DNA of 64,000 bases from Micropterus salmoides (Eukaryota; Chordata; Actinopteri; Centrarchiformes; Centrarchidae). The position numbers and the translations under genes are program-made. Under the pieces are notes generated by a model. It made no database searches. It saw only the letters and a list, made by a program, of their open reading frames with translations, and was not told the origin of the DNA. Within the stretch, counting starts at the first letter, position 1, and every line of letters begins with the position of its first letter. Where the stretch lies: contig NW_024041373.1 in the NCBI RefSeq assembly GCF_014851395.1, positions 1-64,000 on the forward strand, read 5' to 3'. Positions 11,701-23,400 of this stretch are shown here, piece after piece.

Positions 11701-11857
11701 CCACCACATGGAGAACATGTAAACAACATTTGACATTTAGACATACAGTACATGTTTTCAGAAAATTCAACCTTTATAATACTGTATGTGACATATAGAA
11801 TTCTACTGACTATTTAACATAGTCCAAAGAAAGGTATAAAAACAGACAGCAAACATT

Positions 11858-14091
11858 TTATAGGGACTATGTGTAGTTTTTCAATGTAATCACCTATTAA
11901 TAAATCAAATTCTTACTGACTTTTTGTCAATGTGCTGTAGCACTCGCCTGTTTTCACTGTTGCTTGGAACAGCCACTATTCTGCTTTTCATGTTAAGGCA
12001 TCGGATCAGGATGTAGCTGCGTGCACAATACCAAGCCTCTCTCCAACTACAGCAACAACACCACAACTAACGACATGCAGTCCACTAACACCATCTAACA
12101 AGCTGCTCCTAGCACACCACAGACTCAGACTTAAACTCCACGTAAAGATACAAAAAAACACTGAAGGTTTATGTGATGAAGCCTGTCAGGCCAAACAAGA
12201 ATCAGATGATGTCGAGTGAAAACAGTGAACATCAGAAATGCTGGACGGAGAGTCATGTTAGCTTAATGGCTAACGCTGAGCAGCTGTAAACGTTATCTGG
12301 TGCAACGTTTCCACATTACTTCACCAGCTTACTATCTGGTGTACCACCGGTAATATGTCAAAGTGTTGATTTAGCCTGCAAGAAAGGATGCCCTCACGCC
12401 ATACATCAATTTTCTCACGCATTGGAAAAACTAATGTAACGTTATCCTATAATTAATTGCGTCGACTCTGCGCGATTACACTCCAGGAATGACAGGAATC
12501 AAGCGAAACCGCTATCGCACAGTGAGTGGCAGACAGTTTGTCGTCGCGTAATGTAGCTGGTAGAGTTCTGCAATATAAAAATGTATAATCTAAAGCACAG
12601 CTTTGCTCTCTTGGTAATGTGAGCTGCACAAAGCTGCTGAAGTTACCATGTGTATTTGTGGTGAAGTGTTTTCAGTTAGTTTCGTTTTGCACAGGTCTCC
12701 TACATACAGTCCCAAACGGGCTCTGTGTCTGCCTGTCTGGGATTCTATCATATCAGCAGAGCAAGTAATGAACAGCAGATTATAGGGCGGGGAGATTTAG
12801 AAAAATATTATGAATTGTGATTAAATGATGACATTATTCTCATAAAAATCTTTCTGGAGATGTCAGATTACACAGATATGTGCAATAGATGCAAAGATTT
12901 TTTAAGATTCAGTAGATTCAAGAGTTTCTAACTGAATTAAAATGAATTCATTTATCCTTGCGGTGAAAAGTTGCCATTGAAATACAGAATGCTTGAAAGC
13001 CTACTGAATGATATTCTGGTATATTTTATATTTTAAATTGTCACCTGCTGCCTGAGTTTTGTGTTTCCATTGACATAGCCTAGATAAATACATTTCCACC
13101 ACAAACTGATGCAGAAAAATTCACCCCCAGACCCCCCACTAAATAGGTGGCTCCTACGTTGCTAAAGGAAGACCTACGCTCTTGCTCATTATAAACTATA
13201 ATATTCCATACACTCTCCAGAATTAAAAGAAATACTGGTTTGACACATAGATTCTGGGGGGAAGACTCAAAATTAAGGCCATCATGTTTGGAGCTTGGCA
13301 AGTATCCTGATCACATTGATCTGACCATGATTAATGACTTGGCTTTTCATCTACGCATACATGTGGCTGCGCCATGCACATTAAAGAGTGACGACCCCGA
13401 CCCCTGCGTTGGGATATGACACAGAGGGCCTAAAATGAACCGACCTCCAATACAGAATCTCACTCCAAACTAAACTGAAAAGTTGGCAGCTTAGCTAACA
13501 TAGAACACATAATATACAATACTGCAACAAAGCGGCGACAACATTCAATACAGTAATGTTACATACTGCGGTCTAACTGTTCTAAAGTGGGTAACAATCT
13601 CATTATAATTTTCATATGAAAATCAGACAGGTGAGCTAATAGCAATGTATCACCTTGGCTAAAAGCAATAAATGTAACGTTATCATGTAACCAGCATGGA
13701 TTAGTTCAACCTCAAGCTGATTGTGGAATGTGGAAATATTAGGGTGACGTTGCAGTAGGAGTTTACCTGAGTTTCCAGCACATTGTGTGAACCTGTGTCC
13801 CTGTCTGTCTATAGCCGCTGTCACATTGCCTTTTTTTCCGGGAGCCAATAGCTACGCTGTATGAGCCGGGAACGTAACAGAGCATGAACATGTCTGTGTG
13901 AAAAGCCACAGCTGGCATGCCAGTGTTTCCGCGTTTATTGCTGGATATCTGTATGAATATGGTTGTGTTTCAGCTTATTCTCGCTCATGAGTTCAAGCCC
14001 ATGGTTCAAGCAGGAGCACGAGCACACGCCTGGTTGCAATCTTAAAATCGCACTGCTAGTGGATTCTGAAAACTACATATTGCCCCTTTAA
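11858..14091. mobile_element. ~2.2-kb TIR element, copy 1
   Basis: The left end reads TTATAGGGACTATGTGTAG. The inverse complement of the right end reads TTAAAGGGGCAATATGTAG. Both are followed by TTTT, giving imperfect terminal inverted repeats and a TTAT/TTAA target. Blocks inside match 22290-24728 at high identity, for example GTCAGGCCAAACAAGAATCA, TCAAAGTGTTGATTTAGCCT, ACTGCGGTCTAACTGTT and GGAGTTTACCTGAGTTTCCA. I see no transposase, so it looks non-autonomous. Confidence 0.7.
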
Positions 14092-15342
14092 GTATTCTAA
14101 CAATGTAAATGATTAATGGGTCTAGCAAACAAATACCTTCTAAATCTAGCAGACACAGAGCAGAATGGGCACCCTCCCTCCTTCTGACACCTCTGCAATG
14201 TGATCTTGTATTCAAAGCGGGTGAGCCATGACACTTGAGTAGTTTTATTCCAGCTTGGCCTTGAATCTCGTTTGGACTTGTTAACACATGCAACACAAAC
14301 AACTTTCATCTTTTATTTATGCCCTGGCAAGGTGCATCTCAACACTGTCTTTTCATGTCTCAAACTATCATTTGTCTCAGTGACAGTGTACCGACGGTCC
14401 AGTTAACAGCACAAAGAACAAACTAGATTACAGTATGGAGGTAGATACTTCAGCAAAACATCAGATAAGAAAGTAGACTTAAACCAGTCTGCATACCCGC
14501 TGATAAACAAGACTCAGATTCAATTGCTATGCTAACATGTTCACAATAACAATGCTAACACGCTGATGTTAAGTATCATTTTTGGCACTAGACGAAACGC
14601 CAGAGGATCAATGTTGTTATTACATTCATGCCAGTAAAGCTAATTTGAATTGAATTGATTACACTTCATCTTGAGGAGGACATGTATGTGCCTACAAAAT
14701 TTCATCAACAGCTGTGATCTGTGTTCACACAACTGTCAACATTAGCGGTGAGCTTTCATTTTCAGGTGCTATTAGTGTAATGCAAGCTTCCAAATGCACC
14801 CAAAGTACCTGTGTGACACATTATGGCTTTTTAAAACTCAGAATCAGGAAGGAGCCATGCATGACTTAAGTGCAATGAAGTAGAATGGAAATCTGGCACA
14901 GAGTTAGATTTCAGCACTGAGCAAAGATTATTCTTTAGGAAAGACAAAATGAGGTTCAGGGCTCTACAAAAATATAAAGTCTATATAAGTATTAGGAAGG
15001 TGACCATTCGTTGATAAGACACCTTTTCCAACTGTTGGTAAAAAACATTTTGATGAATCGTCAAGACATCACTGCAGAGACCCATAAAACGCCAGACTTT
15101 CAGAACAATATGAACAGAAGTTGCGAAGATATGATGGAGAGACATCACCAAATGCAGACTAAAAACTTCAATCCCTTTCTAAAAGGACGAGTAAGTATAG
15201 AAGTCTGGTACATGATGCCAGTTGTTGAGTAATATCCAGCTCTGACTTACACTGTTTCTGAATTCTCGTCAGAGATCAACAGTGCTGCTTCCTATTAGTC
15301 ACACTCACTCACAGCTCTCTGGTGTGTGTGACCATATGAGCT

Positions 15343-15365
15343 TGTGTGTGTGTGTGTGTGTGTGT
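15343..15365. repeat. (TG)n microsatellite
   Basis: About 11 TG units, with one T insertion at the right end. Confidence 0.9.
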
Positions 15366-17074
15366 TTGTGCACATGTCAGGGTCTTGGCAGGCTAATGGG
15401 TTATCCCTTAGAGGTACTCCCCCTTAAAAAATGATAACGTCATGATCGAGTCTAATCGCCAAAGACTCTTCACATTTCTAAACTTTCATTGATCACCATG
15501 TCGATGCATTTATTTTGTCACTCTTAAATGAAGTCTCTCCTGAATGAAATGCAGATTATAAAAAGTATGAAAGTAAAGCAGAAGAGGCAGTGTGAATACA
15601 CAGAAAGGAAAGAAGTGAACTTCAACAAACAGCAAACACACACAACCACCTGGAGAAGAACTCCAGGTGGTACAAACTATGTTAAGTTACATTTCTACAG
15701 AAACACTGAGAGGCAAATAAGAAAATAAAATTCTGGTGATCCGTCTGATACCAGGATAACTTTATTTTCATCTGTGAAAACAGGTGGAAAAAGGTTTTTT
15801 CAGGTGAAAATGTTTTTGGTCAGGATCATTTTGTGTTTGTTGTTGTAATATCCATTTCGGCCAGAAGACGTTGTAGTGCACAACTACCTCGTGTTCTAAA
15901 CAGGAGGAAAAGCATTCATGTTTTCTTCCAGATGAGTTTTCCTCCAGCATTCTAAACACAAGGCACGTATTGTGTGTTAGCAAGTTATGTAACATTACTG
16001 TCATATCTTTATTTTGGCACACAATGTACTGTATGTACCTTGTGTTTTCGCAGTTTTTTCACATTTCTCATGTTTCACAGATAAAAAAAAAAAATTGAGG
16101 AACAATTATCCTGGAAAACCTTTTTGGTCACCTGTTCTTAATTCATAAACACAGGAGAGAAAACAACAGATCACCAGAATGTTTTTCTAACTTGCCCCTC
16201 AGGGCTTCCGTACATTTCTCTATAGGACGTTTTCAAACTCTTTTCTCCCTCAAACCCAATCACCACCAAACCTCTGTGTATTTACACTCCATTTTGCACA
16301 TGTTAACATACTATTGTCAAAACTGTTAAATTTACTTTCAAAACATAACTAAAAATAATTTGCATAAACTCCTAATTTAGACACTGAGCGCCTCATTTCA
16401 TTCCTTGATGACTTCAATGAAAGACTTCTGCCAGATAGGAAAAAGCGGGCAGGTGAGGCAGAATCCATGAGGTTTTCGAACAGTATGGGACAATATTTTA
16501 CCATCTCTTCCAGTGTTTACTGCCGATCCCAGCATGGTGTTATTTTCCTTACACTAACTCTCCACTCTTCACCCCCAAAGAGGAATAATTTTCTTCATGG
16601 AGGTGTAAAGTTTATCACCACCAGCCACATGATCAGATGTCCCTCTCGGACACAATAAATGCTGGTTGTCTGCATATCTGCAGAAAATTGCCAGAAATGG
16701 ATCAAACAGGCAAAGATCCTTTTCCCAGGTGTATTGCAAGAGAGGACATATGGTTGTTGTGGATGAGAATGTTTGGCCAAATGCAGAAGACAGGTTCGAC
16801 TAGCACTGCTGTTTTTCTACCTGTAGCTCTCCTATACATTCATGTATAGCACAGGGTGAGGCAGCTAGCTCTGATCCCAACCATCCACCATTACTGGCTT
16901 CTTTTGATTTGTTAGTCCTCTTCCCTGGCCTACTGTCCGCTAGGTAACGGGTTACAGTCTCATACCGCATGAGACCAGACAGGTTTTGTGTTGCCCCGTC
17001 ATGTCAAGTCCAACCAACCAGCTGCTGTGTAAAGGAAGCCATGACCACACCTCAGCAGAATGCAGATTAGGTTT

Positions 17075-17190
17075 TAGATTAGAATCAGAAGGCGTTTTAT
17101 TGCAAAGTAGTGTTTTACACATACGAGGAATTTGCTGTGGTGATAAGGTGTTACACGTAGACAAACACACAATCAGCATAAATAAATGTA
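17075..17190 (-). mobile_element. LINE/SINE 3'-tail fragment
   Basis: The plus strand shows GAATCAGAAGGCGTTTTATT, then TTTACACATACGAGGAATTT, then GCTGTGGTGATAAGGTG. This is the inverse complement of a common fish retrotransposon tail, so the element points to the minus strand. It is truncated. Confidence 0.5.
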
Positions 17191-18428
17191 GAAATATATA
17201 AATATGGAATTGTAGAACAACATTGCAGATATATATATACATGTGCATTATTCTGGGAATATTCATAGCATATCCTACTAGCAGTAGGAGACAGAGACAT
17301 AAGGAATAACAGGGCGCCTAATGTACATTCAGTTCACTGCCTCTCATAAGCATCAAAGTCCTGTATCGCACCCTCTGTCGATCAGCAGTGAGGACAAGAC
17401 TACCTCTCCTGATCACATACAGAATCCCTCTGAGGCTGTAAAGGCTATTTATGTTTCAATGTATGTAGGAAACTTCATAAAGTGTTGTTACAACCCGTGG
17501 ACCATTTATGTGTATATGGGGTGTTGTGTTTGTGTGTTTTCCCTCTCTTCCACCAGCAGGACCTTGCCCCGCCCCCAATGCTGCAGCCAGAAGCGGCTGA
17601 TTCCACTCTCCTAATCAGTGGAAGCTGCTGGGGGTGAGAGTATGGTGGTCTACAGCGAAAGAGACAGCGTTACTGAGTGTTTGGAGTCGGTGGTGAGTGT
17701 GTGGCAGTTGGCCGGGACTGTAACCAGCAGTGGCAACAGTGGGAGTCCTGTGGTTAGGTGTAGTGATGTAGTTGTTTTCTGTTTATTGAACGTTAAGAGA
17801 CACTTTTTTTACCCTTTGCTTTGCAAATGTACTCCTTTCCTCGTTTTCTTCGGCCCTGGAACAGTTATTAATTGCACTAAAATATGAAATAAAAAACATC
17901 CCCTCTGCATTTGTCGACGGGTCTGGTGGCTTTGAAAGCAAATATAACTCGTATAACGGCTGTTTCTGGTTAAGCACTTTTAGTGGTCATACATTGATGG
18001 TCTGCAATTGCCTGGAAGAATTACACTGCAGCTCTGTTTCGGGGCTGCTGACAACAGTGTGCTTGCTTAATACTGGACCAATGTCAAATACACTTGTCAC
18101 AAAAACATGGGAAACTAGGGTCAAGGGTGAGGGTTGGGAAAAAATACTAATATTTTTCCCTTTAAGCCATGTCTCAACCAGTGCATGAAATAAAACTTGC
18201 ATTTTCATTCACTAAGCACCCAGCTTTCCTGTCAGCTGTATTAAAGGAAGGCAGAAATGTAGCAGAGAGTCTTTGGGCAGCAACTCTGCCTGTGCAGCTT
18301 TAAATGCTTATTATCTTATATCATAACATGCACAAGCAAATCATGAGTGAGAATGAACACCAGAGAAGCCTGATTACAGCCAAACTGCTTCCTGAAGTTA
18401 CAGTACAGTCTGAGGAAAAACAATAAGG

Positions 18429-18928
18429 NNNNNNNNNNNNNNNNNNNNNNNNNNNNNNNNNNNNNNNNNNNNNNNNNNNNNNNNNNNNNNNNNNNNNNNN
18501 NNNNNNNNNNNNNNNNNNNNNNNNNNNNNNNNNNNNNNNNNNNNNNNNNNNNNNNNNNNNNNNNNNNNNNNNNNNNNNNNNNNNNNNNNNNNNNNNNNNN
18601 NNNNNNNNNNNNNNNNNNNNNNNNNNNNNNNNNNNNNNNNNNNNNNNNNNNNNNNNNNNNNNNNNNNNNNNNNNNNNNNNNNNNNNNNNNNNNNNNNNNN
18701 NNNNNNNNNNNNNNNNNNNNNNNNNNNNNNNNNNNNNNNNNNNNNNNNNNNNNNNNNNNNNNNNNNNNNNNNNNNNNNNNNNNNNNNNNNNNNNNNNNNN
18801 NNNNNNNNNNNNNNNNNNNNNNNNNNNNNNNNNNNNNNNNNNNNNNNNNNNNNNNNNNNNNNNNNNNNNNNNNNNNNNNNNNNNNNNNNNNNNNNNNNNN
18901 NNNNNNNNNNNNNNNNNNNNNNNNNNNN
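18429..18928. other. Assembly gap (500 N)
   Basis: Exactly 500 consecutive Ns, a conventional placeholder length, so the true size is unknown. It lies between ncapd3 and the last located piezo1 exon, in the interval where piezo1 exons 1-2 are expected. The open frame that spans it at 18316-19035 is an artefact. Confidence 0.99.
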
Positions 18929-20086
18929 TAACAGGAAGCTGGGGATGGGATGAAAACCTTCAACATTAACTGTATCTTAACTGGAAACTCTGTGTGAGGT
19001 GGTCGTAAAATACAATTCCTAGTAAGCTGAACCATTTGGGGGAATAAAATGTGACTCAGTAAAGGATTCTTTCTTGAGCACTACTTTTGAGTTGCCTCGC
19101 AATATGTTGCATTCCCTCGCTTTTCTTCTTCCATTCCTTCTGAGCTATAGCCGTGTCTACTCAGCTGCTCTCAGCGCAACACCCGAGTATGGATCAGCTT
19201 ATTGAATTTTACTTTGAACCAGGCATTTCCTATGCAGCATTTCCTAGTCAAGAGGAAATGCAGACTACTGCTCAAAAGGCATATTTCTGTAGGCTACTTA
19301 ATCTAAAGGACCAGATGTCAGTGAGGACACTCAAGCTCGAGTCTTCTACCAGAGGGTCACAGCCCCCAGTGCTCAGATTACCTCTGGTACCACTGTTGCT
19401 GAAGTGCGCACAAAAAACACACAATTTAAGATAATTTACAGCGCACAAAAAGATCCAGATTTAGGATAACACAACAGAGATTCTGTTTCTGCTACAGAAT
19501 GCCTCAGATATGTTGTACAGTTTAATCAGGAATCATATTAATTAATACTTGCATGCAGTGCAATTTATTTTCATAAATAAGGCGAACAGGAGGAAAAATT
19601 ACATTTAAATTGATGCCGTTTTCAGTGCGTCACTCGAGCAAATACAAGAGCAGAGTTTCATATTGTTCTCACATGTTCGTTGCCTTATCGAGCCAAATGC
19701 TGTGCGCCAGCACGTGGATGCGATGCGCTGCTTGCAAAAACACATATAACATAAATATAACTATGCTATTAACAACAAGTCATATTTCTTTTAACTCATC
19801 GGCAGCCTCATTAAGCAATCTTGGTTGTTGTACTTGCGGGTCCTGCTTAGTTATGATCTTCAATCTTCCCTTGCACCTGACGCGGACCTTGTTGACCCAG
19901 GCGACGTCCTAGCCGGTATGGCTCTTGTATTTGCGGTTTCACTCATGCCTGAGGTAGGCAAGTAGCATTATATATATATATATAAACTTTTTCATTATGT
20001 GTATTTTCTGCAGGAAAAGCAATTTTCTAGTTTTTAACTGTGCCTGTAAGGTTTCCTTGTGTACCTTGAAAATGAAAATTATGCAT
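18929..20086. other. Non-coding stretch between gap and ncapd3 3' end
   Basis: No gene was recognised. GC-richer sequence at about 19620-19930 with CpG sites and several short frames may be a decayed DNA transposon. A short (TA)n tract lies at about 19969-19984. The ncapd3 3'UTR probably ends near 20.1 kb. Confidence 0.4.
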
Positions 20087-20096
20087 TTTATTTATT
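20087..20096 (-). terminator. ncapd3: Candidate ncapd3 polyadenylation signal
   Basis: The minus strand reads AATAAATAAA here, two overlapping AATAAA hexamers about 325 bases past the proposed ncapd3 stop codon. This gives a plausible 3'UTR length. It is supported by position and motif only. Confidence 0.45.
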
Positions 20097-20175
20097 ATTG
20101 CTCGTTTCAACTGCGGATAAATGCACATTTGTGCTCTAGCGAGTATTTGGGGGAAGTAGAACAATGTGTATGTTG

Positions 20176-20300
20176 GATTAGGGCTGGGCGATACGGCCAA
20201 AAATGTTATCACGCTAAAAAAAATATAATTCGATGTCGATAATCATCATGATAAATGTCAAGTCATTATTTCTTTCAAGTTTAACGGCTGAAAGGAAATC
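20176..20300. mobile_element. Orphan end of an hAT-like miniature element
   Basis: TTAGGGCTGGGCGATACGGC is the characteristic TIR of a fish hAT-like family, also seen at 43938-44354. No matching right end was found nearby. It falls near the ncapd3 3'UTR or just beyond it. Confidence 0.4.
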
Positions 20301-20418
20301 CCTGACCTACTGTATTTGCTGTATTAGTGGGTTAATTTTTCATTCACAAATGCTGGTTTAGACAACAGATTTTACCATTTACTTAGATTACATTTTTGCT
20401 ACTGTACATTACTTCAAA

Positions 20419-23400
20419 CTACATGTGAAAGTTGACTGCAGAACCATAACTGCAACATAGAGTGCATGGAAGCACTGAGAAAAATAGTGCACTTACTGTT
20501 GATCATTTGACCGCACATGAAGAACAGTGGTCTCCCCAACACCACCTGAGGACACAGCAACCACAGATTAATAAACCAAAACTTGTTGAAACCTGCATAC
20601 CTCACAGTTTGAAGGATTGTTGTAGCTCAAAGGAATTTCGATTGATTTGTAACGAGAAAGGAAAGTCATACTCAATAACTGCTGCCTGAACATCTGATTA
20701 GAGAGATTGAGCGACAAGTCAGTGTAGCTTACTTGTTCCTCTGTCACTGAAGATCGCGCTGACTCCTTCATCAAAAGTTAAGTTGACATTTACACCTACA
20801 AGGTGGAGGACAGACGGACAGTGTTGGTTTGGGGGAATAAAAGTTATTCTCAGTAACGGAACATGAAAAATCTGCACCACATAGAGGAGATAAAGAATGC
20901 ACTGAAATGTTAAATCAGTTAAAGGTAGAGGAGGAGGAGGAGGAGGAATGCATTGAATATCAGGTGTGTGATGGGGGATGTGTTGCAGAGGTTTGGACAG
21001 CGACATGGGCTTGTACCTTTTGGTGTGCTGATGGCTCTGTCATTCACAGCTCCTTTAGGCATCACTGCAAACATAAATCAAATAGTCAATCAGACCAGAG
21101 TGCTGAAAAAACTTAGTCATCAGAGTGGATCAAATTGAAAACTAAGCGTTTTTGATCATCAAATCAGGAATGATATCAAATAATTTAATTACATCTTTAA
21201 TCAAATTTATATTATTTCTGCAATTTAAAAAAATCCTTTCTAAAAGGAATTTTAGATTAAACTGATTAAAGTCCTAAAAACGGTGCAGAAGTAGCCAATA
21301 GAACAAGCGAGCCATCACGATGTAGCCCCTCCTCTCCTGTCCCTTCTCACCAGAGCTCCGCATACACGCGGAGTAGAGCTAGCGGAGTGTAGATTACACA
21401 AGTTGACCATAACTACACCTGTCACTGGAAGTAAGTGAAGCAAAAACAGCAGTACTAGTAAAATGCTGATACTGCATCAGTACAACAAGCAGGAACGTGC
21501 CCCAAGTGATATTTTAATCTGCTCAGTCTCATCTACCGGAGCTGTTTTTACACAAGCACATGTGCTAGCTCAGCTAATAGCTAGTTATAAAAAAGCTAAA
21601 TCTCTGTCTGTAGCCTGTTTAGCTGAGATGCTACGTACCTTAAAATTTAGCAACTCCTTGTAAACTCAACTGCTCATTGACATGAAATACCTCCTATCTG
21701 AAGCAGCACAGGGAGGAGGAGGACTGAAACTAACTGCTGTCTTCTTTCTAAACTTCACTCAGTATTTTGATGTCAAGGAATATAGTTTATTTTACATGTT
21801 CCATTTGTTTACAGTGAGATACGGATTTTATATTGTTACTTTGCTGCTGTAAACTTTACTTTTGTTGCTGCTCTGAAAACAGTTATAATATATTAAATTT
21901 GATAACTGTTCTGAATTTATTCTTTTTTAAATAACATTTTTAAAGGACAATCATTTAGTGATAAAAAACAACAATGAGATAAGAGATAAAGAACAGAACC
22001 AATAAAATCCTAACAATAAAAAATAAATACAATTTAAATGGCAGCAGGTAAAGACAAAGTTTATGATAATTTATCACTCATCGTTAACAAGTCTCTCATC
22101 TCTGGGATGGATCTCGAATTCATTTAATTTACTATTTTAAAGATTAAACATGACATTAACTTTAATCTTGTTATTTTCAACAAAAGGTTTGTGCTGGAGT
22201 TTGTGTTATTCAAAATTTTTACACCACACAGTCTAATTGGTTACTAATAATCGGTATCAGCCTGGAAAAAAACCATATCAGTCGATCCCTAAAGTCCATG
22301 CGCGCTCCCTAGCCTCTTGCCTACCAATTGTGAACTAAGCGACTAAGACACCACTAACACCAAAAAACAACCAGCTCAACACAGACCCCAACACAATCTC
22401 ATACTTACATGTATGAAAACAAACAAAAGTTTTATGGCCTGAAGCCCGTCAGGCCAAACAAGAATCAGATTGATCAGTAAAAACATTTGTTTTGGAGATA
22501 AAAAACGACCCATAGTTGGCTTTCATCCTATTGGGTAGGTAAACTAACATTACTGCAAAGCATTTGCAGTGTTTTAGTTGGCTCAAGTTAGATATCTTCC
22601 CGGTTAACGCCAACCAGTTGCTAATGTTATCCGGTGCAAAATACTATAGTCATATGGCTTTGCACATTACCTGCCAACGCAATCCATATCACTATCCTGT
22701 GTACCACCGGTATTATGTCAAAGTGTTGATTTTAGCCTGCAAGAAATGATGTGACAGTACAAAGCAAATGTGGAGCGATCTGTTTATGCTAGCCTATAGT
22801 GATGCAGGGCAGAGGCAGCCAGCTATGTTTGCACAGATCTGCTGCTGTTTGCTTTGTAACATTTAACTCAGATTTATTTTTGTTTTACTGCAATATGATA
22901 CTCAGGTACACAGCTTCTCCACCGGTCTCAGTCACCGTAACTGAAGTGAACCACATAATGTACAACAATGCAACATAACAGGGCAGGACAACAGGTGGAA
23001 GACCCATTCACTACAGTTACATCGCTTACTGCGGTCTAACTGTTATAACGTGTGGCAACAATCTCATTTATAATATTCAGTCTAGCTCACTAACTGATTT
23101 CATTTACATCCAATACGTTTAGGCCTAATTTACTAAAGGTTTGCATGAGTAAAAACGTGTGCAAACTTGCAATCACCAACATGTAAGCTGATCTAATGGT
23201 GTGCACGCAGAATGACGTCTTCCAAAAGTGCAAGACAGCACCTGTTGTTCATTTAGTACTTTTGCCTTAATCAATATGCAATTTGGGGCGTTTGAATTTT
23301 ATTGTGCAAAGTAATGGGAGGGTAACATGCAAATACATTTATTTACTACACACAATGTGATCTAACAAGCCTAAATGCAATCTATGTGAGTGCAACAGCA

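Larger units (their letters stand above)
14092..18428. other. Repeat-rich non-coding stretch up to the assembly gap
   Basis: No exon was recognised. Identified items are a (TG)n tract at 15343-15365 and a LINE/SINE tail at 17075-17190. The segment 16380-16960 has several short open frames on both strands that suggest an old transposon body, but I could not assign a family. Confidence 0.4.

Noticed and set aside
18316..19035. 239-codon minus-strand open frame
   Set aside because: It exists only because 500 Ns contain no stop codons.
19153..19434. 93-codon plus-strand frame
   Set aside because: No recognisable domain, no splice context, and in a repeat-rich stretch.
20719..21006. Reading the 20.7-21.0 kb minus frame as a separate Pro-rich protein
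   Set aside because: The frame runs through introns; the real coding parts are two short ncapd3 exons with matching phases.
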